NCBI RefSeq assembly: GCF_002575655.3 | Contig: NC_053037.3 | Span: 207,375,743 to 207,439,742, forward strand | DNA: 64,000 bases | Reading direction: 5' to 3' | Source of the DNA: Aegilops tauschii subsp. strangulata | Lineage: Eukaryota > Streptophyta > Magnoliopsida > Poales > Poaceae | Shown: one piece after another, positions 1 through 10,836 of the stretch | How the letters are laid out: every line of letters starts with the position of its first letter | How positions within the stretch are numbered: the stretch's first letter is position 1 | Position numbers and translations under genes: made by a program | The notes under the pieces: generated by a model | What the model saw: the letters and a program-made list of their open reading frames with translations, nothing else | Told to the model about the DNA's origin: nothing | The model's database searches: none

Positions 1-715
1 TGCCTCTACCCATTCACATATGCTGTTTGGCCAAAAACATGACATGCAAACATACTGCTAAAGCTTGTTTGTAAGCTTTTGAGATTAATAGAAACATGTT
101 ACCATTTGATTTCGACCACAAGAAACTCTTATTTGGCATTCTGACCTGTTGATACTTGCAAGAAGAGCTTCAGTCTTCGAAACCGCTGCGCGAAACTCAT
201 TATCCGGAATGGCCCCACGGTGTTGATGTCTAGTGCTACATCATACCTGCAAGTTGCAATACTTTTATTGCTATGGAATGTGAACTTACACATTTAGTAA
301 TGGAAGCAATCCTTGGTGCAAGACTAGTATAGCTTCACGAACCTCTCATCAAAAGTGGTATTTGCTGCAGAGTTTACGATAACATCCACTTCTTCCGCGA
401 TCTCTTTGGCTAACTCAGGAGCAATGCCAATGTAGGCTTCCCTGAAATTACCAACGACTGGAACCTGCTTGCTTAATACAAAGCTGTGGTAGTTTTTCCC
501 ATGGATTTCCTGTAAATATCTGAACAACTCAGTATCTTCTACCTGTATTGCAGACGGAAAATATGGTCATTTGCATGAAGAACAGAAAGTAGTCCGAAGT
601 AATCATCATACCTCGTTCTTCAATCTTTTCATGGCTGCTTCATTGTCCTTGGCCTTGATCAACACGTATATTTTACAAACATCAGGATTTGTCCTTAAAA
701 TGGGATCGATAAGAA
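1..715 (-). pseudogene. Fatty acyl-CoA reductase gene fragment, four exons, premature stop
   Basis: Four minus-strand exons join in frame with GT/AG borders: 612-715, 343-542, 146-246 and 1-22 (running off the window). The product reads like the N-terminal NAD-binding part of plant fatty acyl-CoA reductases (male-sterility-2 family), which make fatty alcohols for wax, suberin or pollen wall. Family-typical strings are visible: RTNPDV, LIKAKDNEAA, HGKNYHSF, VDVIVNSAANTTFDER, YDVALDINT, and STAYVNG across the last junction. The codon right after STAYVNG is TAG (6-8), where family members carry a variable charged or polar residue before Arg. The first exon, with the start codon and the Gly-rich nucleotide-binding loop, is not visible upstream, where sequence of another kind begins. 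Splice phases agree at all three visible junctions, so the piece was once functional. The stop and missing 5' end suggest a pseudogene; the C-terminal half would lie left of the window. Confidence 0.85.
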
Positions 716-2016
716 CTGATGATCAGAATCATACAAAGTAGAATGGAAGAACAAAGGAAGGAAGTCAGGTAGCTTAGAGCAAGACAAAGGCAGAATGGAA
801 GAACAGCCTAAAAGTGGGGGGCCAGACAGAAACTGTCTCACTCAAACTGGCATTTGAAAATGCTACCCGCCCTTCCCCTATTTCTACATTTCATTCTTCT
901 ATTCCTTCTGCTTGCTTTTCTAGTTAAGCTGCTCATAAACTAGATCCATAAAACTCACTCAGCTACTGTCTTCTTTCTATAATTGGTCTCTAAGTCCAAG
1001 TAATCGAAAAAGTATAATCCTCTTCCCAGCTCTGCCACCTCCTTTCTACCGAGTATGCTCTACTTGAAAGATGATATTTATCAATAAATAAGTGCATTAC
1101 TATATTCACAGCTACAAACTAAGCCTAATTTCCAATATGTCATATGTATCACTTTGATGTTGTGGGATCACTGGCTTCTTGCTCAACGGATTTCGCTTCT
1201 GCACTTGACTTGAGAAGGGCGAAGCCTTCATGACCGGTACCGGTATCTGTTCAAGAAGTCAGTACTTATGCGGCACTGAACAAAGGGTGAGATCGATGAA
1301 ATGCAATACATGTTTGAATATTTCCTATCTTCTTCCAGCCATCAAACTTGTTCAATTCGTTTTCTTGAGATCTGTGGAATAGTGATATCATACTTGAATC
1401 CACATTCCCAGTATTTGAGGCAGAAGTAGAATCTTAGTCCTTTCAAATTTCTAAGTTGGGAATTTGATATCGACTAAATCAAGAAACTCGATTTCACTAT
1501 GATATGACCACTGAACCCTTTGATGCAACATTTCTTGTTTCCAGAAGATCTCGGATGGTTTCTGAAGCTTCCATGATCTTGTAAAAGAAAGAAACCCTTT
1601 CTATAAGTCATGAAGACGTGGACCAAAAGACTAAGAAACTGCACAATCTATTGATTGACTGAAAAACTCAAGCTGAGTAACTTGCTTGAATGATCGCTCC
1701 GGCTCTGGGCCGTCTGATCTTCGGGATGCAGAATAGGGGATCGCTTGCCAACCGTTAGTTAGGACCAGTGAAAACCCACGCTTGGTGAAGGCGAAGTTCA
1801 GTTTGGAGATCTAACAATTCCTTATGTCGTGTATCCTCGATTGATGCAGCCTCAGATGGTTCAATTGTAGATTTGAGTATTGAGCGAAAGGTTACACCAC
1901 CTATAGGTTCTGTATTACAGGCCAATCCTACTCCACTAGTACCAATAGGCGGCATAGGGGAAAAAGCAGAACACCTAGGAATAGGAATCAACAACACAAA
2001 AACTTTCTGAGAAATT
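716..2016. other. Unassigned, no recognisable gene
   Basis: No coding sequence with family features is visible on either strand. Base composition and word style from about 1,140 on resemble the mitochondrial intergenic DNA further right: the phrase CAACGGATTTCGCT occurs at 1,177 and again near 2,049. The border between the nuclear gene fragment and the organellar block must lie here, but I cannot place it. Confidence 0.4.
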
Positions 2017-2449
2017 ACCCAGCAAGAAAACGTATGCGCGTGGGCGCAACGGATTTCGCTCCCGTGCGCTCATCCCTTGCTTGTTCTTTCGGACTAGCAC
2101 TCTTTCCCTCTCTTTGAAGTAGATTTCTCAGCTCCATGAGTCAAACGAAATAAGGCGAAAGGCCCACTACTTCTTCATTCATGGCTTATTGATTTGATTG
2201 ATCCCCCTTTCGTATTCATTCGACCTGAGGTGAGGTTGGAACAAGAGTTTTCATAAAAAGAATGGTTCTTTTATGCAATTATGAACGGGCAGGCCTCTTG
2301 TGGATTCCTCCAACTCTATGAATGAAGGGGGGAGTATGAGGAAGGCCGATTTTCTTTCTATATGAAGATGAAAAAAGGATCCGGGTCAAACATTTCTTAC
2401 TTTTGTTGAGTATGACTGAATGAGGAAGAGCTCCTTATGTGGTATCACT

Positions 2450-2896
2450 TTACCACCATCTGAAATGCGCGAAACTCCGATTGGTGGAAGCCAGTCCATG
2501 AAGATTCTCCCTTCTCTTACGTGAAATTCCCCTCTTTCGGTAAGCATCCAGTATCTCAGCAAATGAACATTTCTCTAAGCTTATCCTGTAGCTTATACGT
2601 CGTTTGAAAGCTGCTCCAAGGATCCAACGAATAGCTAAGGTTTGTTGACGATCCCTGGCTACAATCCCAGGAACATCATAAATAGTACCTGCGACTCCTA
2701 CTTTGACCACTTCGCATATTGGCTTTATATTATCTACGTCGTCAACCATAAGTTTTATTACATCGCGTTCAGTTCGAGCTAGGTGGTGAAAAGTTTTATA
2801 AACAATAGCACGAACTCTCGTTCTTTTACCATCGATCATGCGAAAGTTTACCAATTTCTTGATCAATTCTTTTTGCTCACCATCAAAGTCCCCCAT
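2450..2896 (-). CDS. rps7: Mitochondrial ribosomal protein S7 ORF, nuclear-located copy
   Basis: A 148-codon ATG-to-stop frame matches grass mitochondrial ribosomal protein S7 in length and content. Recognisable segments include the [19 protein letters not shown] region, the bS7 core [28 protein letters not shown], and the C-terminal [10 protein letters not shown]. In mitochondria S7 binds the 3' domain of small-subunit rRNA. Here it is embedded in a NUMT with no sign of a targeting presequence or nuclear promoter, so it is probably not a working nuclear gene, although the frame is unbroken. A few residues (for example TFHHLART and VDDVDN) may be copy-specific changes; I cannot verify this without the donor sequence. 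The unbroken frame suggests the transfer is not very old. Confidence 0.9.
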   Translation of the reverse strand: MGDFDGEQKELIKKLVNFRMIDGKRTRVRAIVYKTFHHLARTERDVIKLMVDDVDNIKPICEVVKVGVAGTIYDVPGIVARDRQQTLAIRWILGAAFKRRISYRISLEKCSFAEILDAYRKRGISRKRRENLHGLASTNRSFAHFRWW

Positions 2897-4935
2897 ATAG
2901 CTGTGAATTTCCGAGCAATTGGAAGCCGCTTTCGATGACGAGGCCGATAAATTGATATTACGCGATCGTTACTGTCCATCTTTTTCAGCTCTGCTCCCGA
3001 AAAGAGAAAGGAAAGGAGACTGATCTTGACGTCGGCGTTGGTTTTTCCAACGAAAAACAAGAACATTCTTTCACGAACTTCCATGAAAAAATGCTAGTTG
3101 CCTTGTAACGCATACACTGGAGCGTTTGTCCCATCGACGAAGGCCACTATACGCGTTTTCTGAAGAGCAACATTCTCTTATAACCAAACATCGCAAAGAC
3201 AGAAAGGAGTATCCTGAATGTAAGGCCAATGGCTAGCATACTTCGCTAAACACTCACGATATTCAGCTAAAGCTGGATGCATATTCTATTATATTCTATT
3301 ATATTCTATTATATTATATCTTGCCTTGGTAGAGCGAAACTTTGAACCCAACACAAGCAGCTCTCCCGGTTTAGCGATATTGATGGGTTCCAGCCTCATT
3401 CCACTAGCCCTAAAAGCATTCTAAATATATAAAAGAGGGGGAATGGATTCTACAAGAAAAGGTGGGCAAAGGTAGTTCAGGGGTCAATTCTTGGAGCATA
3501 GCTCATTTCTAAGTCCCCAACCCATCTCGTGCTCGTGCTGTACGCGATCGAATCTTGCGGCCGGATAGAGCAATGGAATCACCGAGTCGTATGAAAAGAG
3601 GGCTCTTCTTTTTAATCTTAACACAAAGGCTAGCTCCCCTGGGGGTTGTCATATTACAATCATTTGTATTACTTTCCTACCAATCCTGAACTAGCTATGA
3701 CCCTTATAGCGAGCCTCGCTTTACCGTTTCAGATAGAAACATATGGCGCTCCTAAAGTCGATTGGATACTTTCTTTTTTATTGAATTAAGCTAAGCCGTG
3801 GACTTTCTCACGTGAAGAACTCCTTCTTATGAGCTCATGGACTTGATCAGTGCTAGTTCAAGTTCACGTCATATTAGGAAATTAGTTCATTAATTCGTTT
3901 ATTTGCCAACGAAGAAGCCTTGCGCTACTCGGAAAGTACTGACTAGAGGGGGGGCGTGTGGATCCACAGTCCTAGCCATTCTCACAACGGGATAATAAAG
4001 CGAACAAAGACCATGAGAAGAGATTACAACATCCAGAACGAAGCCTGTCAAGACAACCTTCCCTCACTGCGAAAATGCAACATCCGGCGTACTCATTGGC
4101 TTTGACCTCAGATTCATTACTTGCTAGAGAAGTAGTTTACATAACTGTCACAACTCCAATGCGATAATCTTGTTAATCAGCAAAGTAGCTAGCCTAAATA
4201 AGGAGTTTACAATCGCTTGACTATAAAGTAAAGAGCGGCTAATGGGAGATTGCTTGAGTAGGCTCAGTAAGGGATTACCCGCAGGCAGGGTGAAAGAGCT
4301 TTCATTAATAGTATGAACTGGTGGATCAGCAAGATATCTAGAGCTCCTTAAAGGAAAGCAAAATCCAATTCTATATTATACCAAACTATAAAGCAAAGAT
4401 GAGGAAGCTGCGCCTTTACTCGCTCGAATTAGAGGAAAAAGGGGATATGCAGCAGTAACAGCTTTTCTTTCAATAGTAAGCAGGAAATGCGAATAAGAGA
4501 AGGGTAGAAGAAGCGATCCGCGCATTTCCTTATTTCACAACGGATTTGACTCGTTAGAGAAATCATTTCTTAGGTATGCTACATTCTTTGAAGAAAGAGT
4601 AGGTTCTGCTATTTAAGACTTAGAGGAAGTGATTTCCGGGAACTAGCAGACCAAGCCAATCAACAAGGAAAGCCTGTCAAGCAAGGAAGCCACCAAGCAA
4701 ACCTTTAATAAGCATCTCTAGCGCAGTCACTTCTCTATAGAAAGAAAAAACCTGCAGTCAAGACTAGTCACATTAGTGAAACAAGTGATTCGCTGACATT
4801 CAATTCAAATAGAAAGAGTAGTCACAGCTGCGACAAGTTGCTCTAAGAGGAAGGAGTTGACTTACTTTCAATTCCTAATACAGCAAGAGCGGATTTTTTT
4901 CATGTAGCATTTCTACCCCTATAGGATTTCCCATC
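2897..4935. other. Mitochondrial-type intergenic DNA
   Basis: No gene is recognised. The stretch upstream of rps7 up to about 3,100 keeps a 73-codon minus frame that overlaps the rps7 start in another phase; I do not recognise it. A short tandem repeat lies at about 3,283-3,318. The rest is featureless non-coding sequence. Confidence 0.5.
3283..3318. repeat. Tandem 10-bp AT-rich repeat
   Basis: The unit TATTCTATTA is repeated head to tail three times, followed by a degenerate fourth copy. It is a short microsatellite-like tract in the NUMT. Confidence 0.8.
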
Positions 4936-5089
4936 TTAACCGAGAATGGGTGCCCACCTTGTACGTACCGAGAATGGGTGCAGCCCACCCCATCTAAAGT
5001 AGCCTGAAATTCGTTCCTCTACAATCCAGAGCAGTCCGAACATGTACCGCGATCTGGACGGATATAGAATGCCGTACACTTGAGTGACC

Positions 5090-6011
5090 CCCTTTTCTGT
5101 GACCACCACCAAATTCAAAAGAAGAGGTGAGATCACCCTGAAAAAATCCTTTGTAGCTCTTAAAATATGGGCCAACCTCTCCATTAATATTGATACTCAC
5201 TGCACCTCCTTCTACCACTTGTTTAATCCAACCTCTCCACTTCTCACTAAAGAAAACCCTTTTTAAGCAAAACCTCTTGTAGAAAATCCCAATTCACCCT
5301 GTCATATGCTTTTTCAAAGTCTAGCTTTAGTATGACCCCCTCTTGTTTAGTCCTCCTAAGCTCATGAAACACCTCATGGATAGTGACCACCCCATCTAAA
5401 ATATTTCCGTTTTTCATAAATGCCGTCTAACTCTTACTCACCACCTTATCTGCAACTCTCTCAAGCCTATTTGTCAGTACTTTAGTCACAATTTTCTAAC
5501 AAACATAATATAAACATATTGGCCGATATTGCTTGATAGTTGCAGCATCTTTCGTTTTAGGAATCAAAGTAACCACCCCATAATTAAGTCTTCTAAGTTG
5601 CAACTCCTCAGCATGCGGGCTATCAAGCATTCTTTTGACCATCTCTTTAACCATCTCCCAAAAATGTTTCTAAAAGATTACTGGTAAGCCATCTGGGCTA
5701 GGAGCTGTATTGGTTTTCATCTCTTTAACTACTAACTCTATTTCCTCCATAGTGAAAGGCTTAGTCAACTCTTCATTGTCTAGTTCTGATAGCATGTGCT
5801 CTGTTGACCAAGGGGCTTCCACCAAGAGATATGTCCCCCCTGTCCTCTGAACCAAATAGTCTCTTATAGTAACTAGAAATGTGTTCTTGCAACTCTTTCT
5901 CATCTTGTATAACATTTCCTTCATGTTCCAAAGAAGCAATATTACATTTTATGTGTCTTCCATTGGCAGCACTATGGAAGAATGAAGTATTTGCATCTCC
6001 CTCAAGTAACC
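5090..6011 (-). mobile_element. LINE (non-LTR retrotransposon) reverse transcriptase fragment
   Basis: Reading leftward on the minus strand, the translation follows plant L1-type LINE ORF2: WLLEGDANTSFFHSAANG at the start, then DNEELTKPFT and MKTNTAPSPDGLPVIF, the RT fingers motif LDFEKAYDRVNWDF, then NINGEVGPYFKSYKG, and a broken form of the QGDPLSP motif near 5,130. Several stops and frameshifts interrupt it and the YADD catalytic box is absent, so it is dead. Its 5' side abuts a copia fragment at about 6,011. Its 3' side dissolves into unrelated sequence (4,936-5,090). It lies inside mitochondrial-type DNA, either because it moved into the mitochondrion before the NUMT formed or because it was inserted or joined afterwards. 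Confidence 0.85.
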
Positions 6012-6725
6012 ACTGACAAACTGACTGACAATGTGGACTGCATGAGCAATGTCAGGCCGGGTCACAGTGAGGTACACAAGGCTGCCTACAAGATGACGAT
6101 AGCGAGTGGTATCCCTCAAGAGGAGTACCATCACTAGGGCGCAATTGGAGATGGAGCTCCATGGGTGTAGCGGCAGTGTGTGTATCAATAAGACCTGAGC
6201 GTGAGATCAAATCCTGAGTATAGCGATGCTGAGAGAGATAGTAACCATCATTAGTTTGATCAACCTCAATTCCCAGAAAATAACTGAGAGAAAATCAATC
6301 TGACATCTTGAATTGCTCACTCAACTTTTTCTTCACAAGAGCAATGTACTTCTGATCATCTCCAGTGATCAACATATCATCAACATAGAGAAGAAGCTAG
6401 GTACGACCGCGGTCAGATGTATGAGTGAAAAGTGCAGGGTCATGCTCACTAGAAGAGAAACCAGCAGCTTGAACCACAGAGCTGAACCGCTCAAACCAAG
6501 CACGAGGTGGTTGCTTTTTTCCCATAGAGGGCCTTTCGAAGGCGACAAACATGACCATCAGGAACTTCAATACCCAGAGGTGGCTGCATATAGAAAAAAC
6601 TCATGTAGATCACCATGAAGGAAAGCATTTTTGACATCCATTTGATAGATTTGCCAAGATCGAGCTGCAGCCACAGCAATCAGAGTACGAACAGAAATTG
6701 AAACAACGCAACCGTACTATCTATT
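6012..6725 (-). mobile_element. Ty1/copia reverse transcriptase-RNase H fragment
   Basis: Minus-strand translation gives copia pol: [13 protein letters not shown] (a worn [11 protein letters not shown]), [24 protein letters not shown] near 6,530-6,600, then LLLYVDDMLITGDDQKYIALVKKKLS around 6,330-6,410 with the YVDD active site preceded by a stop, and DTTRYRHLVGSLVYLTVTRPDIAH at 6,020-6,110. Frameshifts and stops are present, and neither LTR nor integrase is visible. The last in-family residues (VSQFVS) run straight into the LINE at about 6,011, so the two scraps are fused without a spacer. Confidence 0.85.
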
Positions 6726-7004
6726 TACGATAATTTGATTGCTGACAACACGACAACATCACGCTTCTCTTTCTTATTCTTATTTATATAACTGTCACTT
6801 TACCGGGCCGGAAAAGTGACACCGTCACGTCTCAGGGTCGTATGCCTGGAACAAGAAGGGTCGTCGTACAATTTCGGTGATTACAAAAAAGAAGGAGGCG
6901 AGCTCCCTATCCCTCTTTGTCTTTCCACTTCCCTCATTCAGGAACAAACACTTCGCCAAATTCTTTCGAGTCCCGGCCCGGTTTTTCCCCACTAACCAAT
7001 TACG

Positions 7005-7562
7005 TTACGACCACTGAACAAACTTGGTTGACGAACATGGTTTATGCGCCGCTAATCTAGCGGCTTGTCGAGCATTTGACAAACTCACACCATCCATTTC
7101 AAATGGGATTTGTCCCGTGGACACACGAGCAATCCAACCCGTCGGATTTCCTTTTCCTCTTCCCATTCGAACTTCTGCGGGTTTCCCCGTAATAGGAAGA
7201 TCTGCGAGAACTCTTACCCATATCTTACAATTTCTTCGGAATTGTCTGCTCATAGCACGATGGAATTGTCCGATTGTAGCCCGACGCGCTGCTTCAATGG
7301 CTCGATATGAAAGACGACCAGCTCTACAACTTTTGGTGCCATATCTTCCAAAACCAAGTTGTGTACCATCCGGTTCGCGACCCCTACTACATCTGCATTT
7401 AAAATATTTACTATATTTCGTACGTTTCGGATATAGCACGTCCCTTCTTATTTTGACTATATGAGATCCGCACTTTGACACCTGAAATTCCGTTACGAGT
7501 AGATACTTCCGCAGGAGCATAATCGATTTTCTGGTTAAATACATTACAAGATGTTTTTCCAT
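7005..7562 (-). CDS. rpl16: Mitochondrial ribosomal protein L16 ORF, nuclear-located copy
   Basis: A 185-codon frame starting [13 protein letters not shown] and ending SSTKFVQWS matches grass mitochondrial L16 over its full length. The uL16 core is present: [73 protein letters not shown]. Its 5' end overlaps the 3' end of rps3 by 152 bases in another frame, the usual rps3-rpl16 arrangement of plant mitochondria, where the pair is co-transcribed. The start is somewhat arbitrary because plant mitochondrial rpl16 may begin at a downstream or non-ATG codon inside rps3. The frame is unbroken but sits in a NUMT, so expression is doubtful. Confidence 0.9.
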   Translation of the reverse strand: MEKHLVMYLTRKSIMLLRKYLLVTEFQVSKCGSHIVKIRRDVLYPKRTKYSKYFKCRCSRGREPDGTQLGFGRYGTKSCRAGRLSYRAIEAARRATIGQFHRAMSRQFRRNCKIWVRVLADLPITGKPAEVRMGRGKGNPTGWIARVSTGQIPFEMDGVSLSNARQAARLAAHKPCSSTKFVQWS

Positions 7563-9020
7563 ACTTTCCGCATTCAGTTCTAGCTATTTCCGCACCCCCT
7601 AATCGACCAGAACAACAAATACGTATCCCCTCCACCCCTTTTGGCATCATTAATGGAATATCCTTCACTATTTTACTAAAAATGGAACGAAATGAGATTG
7701 GATTGTTCCTCAGTTGAAAAGAGATGTCTTGAGCAATCAGAGAAGCACTTTGATAAACAGATTTGATCTTTACCGACTCAATTAAGGTATTAGTGTTTGT
7801 TCTATTAGACAAAAAAGATCGCATTTTTTGCACTTCGTTCAAATAAGAGTTGTACCCGTACGGAATTATCCTCTTTCTCAGTATGATCTCTATCATCATC
7901 TCTATTCCCTTTATCAATTTTCCTATCCTACCTAGGTCTATGAATTTCTCTATCAATTCCATTACCTTATCCTTACCCATGAGGTTCCTACATTTGATCC
8001 TAAATTGAGCTAGGAGTTGTTTCCGGGCATACTCGAAAAAAGGGTTATTATACACCCCAACCCCATCCCTTGGAAAAAAGAAGGTAGCACCAAAGAAAGG
8101 AAAGAGCGATATGGTGGTTTTTGTTGTTCCCGCGAAGCGAAGATCATTCGCTTGGCGAATGAAGTGGATCAACCTCTTTTTGGCTCGGGCCAAACACTTT
8201 TTCTCATTGGTAGAGCTTTCTAAAAAAAAGCGATGCGAGAGCGTATTCTCTTATCTAAGCTTCCTCCCTTCGCTCCCCCCATCGTAGATGGTTCAGCCAC
8301 ACCCAGTGCCACGAAATGATTGAGAACTAGGACGGGGTTGAAATGCATTTTATTCTGAGTATTAAAAAGTATTGCATGACCGAATAATTCAAGGAGGGGC
8401 GCACAGCGGGGAGGGTCCTTTTTAGTATATCACTCGTCGGGCCGTCAGAGCGGGACTTCTTTGGTAAAAATAACTTGATTCTATTCCTTTTTAGTAAGGA
8501 GGCGGCATTTCCCATAAGGAAAGGTATGTCATTTACAACCCCGGCGTATTGAGGCCGCTTGAAGGCCCCGCTCACCCGAAGTGATTTATCAAAATTCTTC
8601 TTTCTCGATGGTGATCGGTCATGGTATCCATAACGTTGCATCTTTTTCGGCCAAATCCGGATTTCGTTTTGCTTCTCCCGGTCGATCGACTGGACTCTTT
8701 TCCCTGCCCCCCGGCCTCTCACTTCGTTTCGTTCTTCCTCTGTACCCTCGCTTGAATGAAGACACCCGATCGGCCCGACTTTCCCAAATGTCGGCCACCA
8801 GCCCTTTTCCTGTAGTACGGGTCTTGATTTCTTGTCTTTTTTTCGTTTTAGTCGTGGTGATCGCCCGGGAAGAAAGAAATGAATGAATGTCCTTTTGGGA
8901 AAATGTAGAATAATACACCTACCGAGACGAAAGCAAAGGGCGAGTTTCGTAGGTGGACGTATCGAACTAAAATAAGATCTAAGATTGACATCTTGATACA
9001 ATGATTTACCATAATAATAA

Positions 9021-10762
9021 ATAGAGTCAATGGTGACAGAGTCGTGGGAAGAGCCGCTTCTTTTTTGCGGCGGGGGCTTCCATTCACCAGCGCAGACTAC
9101 ATACACGTGCTCTCTGAACCGTGCTAGATAGTCACCCATCACACGGCTCTCAAAACCAACCTGTGGTGGATCCCGGGGGACAAAGCAAAGTCAAAGCGCT
9201 TGATCCTTTGCCCCATACTTTGAGATCTTCCTCCCCGCCGATCAAGCAGCAACGCAGCTCGTGATAGGCTTAGCTTAAGCCGCTAACGTTCGGTTCGGAT
9301 AAGTAAAGTCCCTTCGGTCGGTTCGCTCAGGTGGTCTTCCCTTATTTTCCCTAACGTTCAGAGTTGTTCTGGTTTGAGAAAGGAGCACCGCCAAGTCCAC
9401 TAGGGGCGCCCTGAATGAATAAGAAATGGACAGCTGAGGTCAGGCTTGCGTGAAAAAAGAAGATAATAAGTTAGATGTACACACCTGAGGTTGGTAAGAA
9501 CTGAGGGACAATGCCCCCCTCACTGGGCCCATCAGCAAAAGCAACTGCTACTTAATCGTAGGTTTGCTTTCGTGTAAGGCCCCCGCTGCTGGAACAGGCG
9601 GTTGTCATTTTCAAGTAAACGCCCCGCCCCCTTTCTTTGCCCGCCGGCCGCCTAGCTCGTTATTCTTTGAGATCTGGATAGAGTCTCGCTTCGGGGCGGG
9701 GGAAGCATGGATTCGATAGATCTATCGAATCCATGCTGCAAGCAGCAAGCGTAGGCTAAAAAGGCAATAGTCTAACGTTGGGGTAGGGCGCGCCAAAACA
9801 ACCGGGGGCCCCTCCGGGGTCAGTACAAAAGTACTATATTCTTTCCACTTACTTTCATTGGCTAGCTGCCTTTTGTAGCGCGCGTACTCTGATCCTCTTC
9901 TACGAATCTACAACTCTCTTTACTGAGCGAGACTTCATCTATATCCCTCAAAGTGGATTTGGATTCCCATTTCTTCTTTGAATGACAGCTTCAACTAGGC
10001 TCCACCTTAGAGAGGGTTTTCGGTTTGAATCAAGATAGGGTCAGGGGCGCGTCGGAACGGTAGTTGCTTAGTCTCATCCGAGAGTCCAATCTCTTTGTAC
10101 TGTGCTTGCTTTTGTGTCTTTGAATAAAAAAGAAAGAAGGGGGTCGATTTAGGCTCCTTCCCTTCCACTGCATAGCTGCGCTATCAGGTACTACGAGCCC
10201 TCTGCCCCACGCATCTAACCAGCTCGCGTGGTTCACCGGTTCCACCGAAAACTGTCATTTGTTGAAGCGGAGCATAGTGTGGCGTCGAGCGAGAAAGGTC
10301 TCTTTTTTGGTTTATTCACTGATCTGAAATGAAACTTAGCACTTGTTTTTTTATTGATTCCTGGGGCTAGGCGTTCGCAGAATCAGTCTATCCGAACCGC
10401 AGACGCACTTTTCAGATCAGTGGCGGCCTCTCCAGCAGAGCTGGGCGCCGGGGCCCTGGATGCGCTAGCGATCGGCACATTAGGGGAGTACTTGCCCGGG
10501 TTTCTCGGCCTGGTATCCTTATCCTTGCGTTCATGATATCTACATTCAACTGTGCCCCGGAGACACGGTCGAAGCACCCCCGCCCCGTGTGCGTCTTTCA
10601 CGACATGCTCTGGTCCCGGGTTTCTTCCTGTGGTCTTCTAGCGTTAGAAGAAGTCGTGTCCGTCCCGGACATCTGCAACGTCCTCTCACGCCTTTTTTGG
10701 GGGGACAAACAAAGATCAGGAAAAGACAGACCGAACCCATTCGGTGACTTTCGCGGTCGCCC
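9021..10762 (-). other. Group II intron of rps3
   Basis: This 1,742-base intron starts GGGCGACCGCG just after exon 1 and ends CTAT before exon 2. A domain V hairpin of the expected form (GAGCCGTGTG ... AGCACGGTTC) lies at 9,116-9,149, about 95 bases before the 3' splice site, the usual distance when domain VI follows. No maturase ORF is recognised inside, as in other grass rps3 introns. A perfect palindrome (9,704-9,737) sits in the part expected to be the variable domain IV. Retention of the intron shows that DNA, not spliced RNA, was transferred. Confidence 0.8.
9704..9737. repeat. 34-bp perfect palindrome in the rps3 intron
   Basis: The arm AGCATGGATTCGATAGA (9,704-9,720) is followed at once by its exact reverse complement (9,721-9,737) with no spacer. 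The match stops cleanly at both outer ends. Confidence 0.95.
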
Positions 10763-10836
10763 TCACTGAACCGACTTGGATCTGAACTACGATTCAGATC
10801 AAGTCTTACCAAAATTGGATTTCCTTTTCGTGCCAT

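Larger units (their letters stand above)
7411..10836 (-). pseudogene. rps3: Mitochondrial ribosomal protein S3, two exons, two frameshifts
   Basis: Exon 1 (10,763-10,836; 74 bases) encodes MARKGNPILVRLDLNRSSDP and RFS plus two bases. Exon 2 (7,411-9,020) continues [23 protein letters not shown] and runs through the long plant-specific insert to the KH-like C-terminal part ending [11 protein letters not shown] group II intron separates them at the conserved plant position. Exon 2 is broken twice. Near 8,370 a T run appears one base short after SVMQYF, and the family reading moves to another phase ([19 protein letters not shown]). Near 8,222-8,229 a run of eight T leads straight into TAG before [15 protein letters not shown]. 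Both breaks are in homopolymers, so base-calling error is a possible alternative. In mitochondria S3 lies at the mRNA entry site of the small subunit. Confidence 0.88.

Noticed and set aside
7024..7464. 146-codon plus-strand ORF
   Set aside because: It is antisense to rpl16 and has no motif of its own.
9021..9142. Upstream extension of the rps3 exon 2 frame to a start at 9,142
   Set aside because: These codons are group II intron (domain V at 9,116-9,149); exon 2 begins at 9,020.
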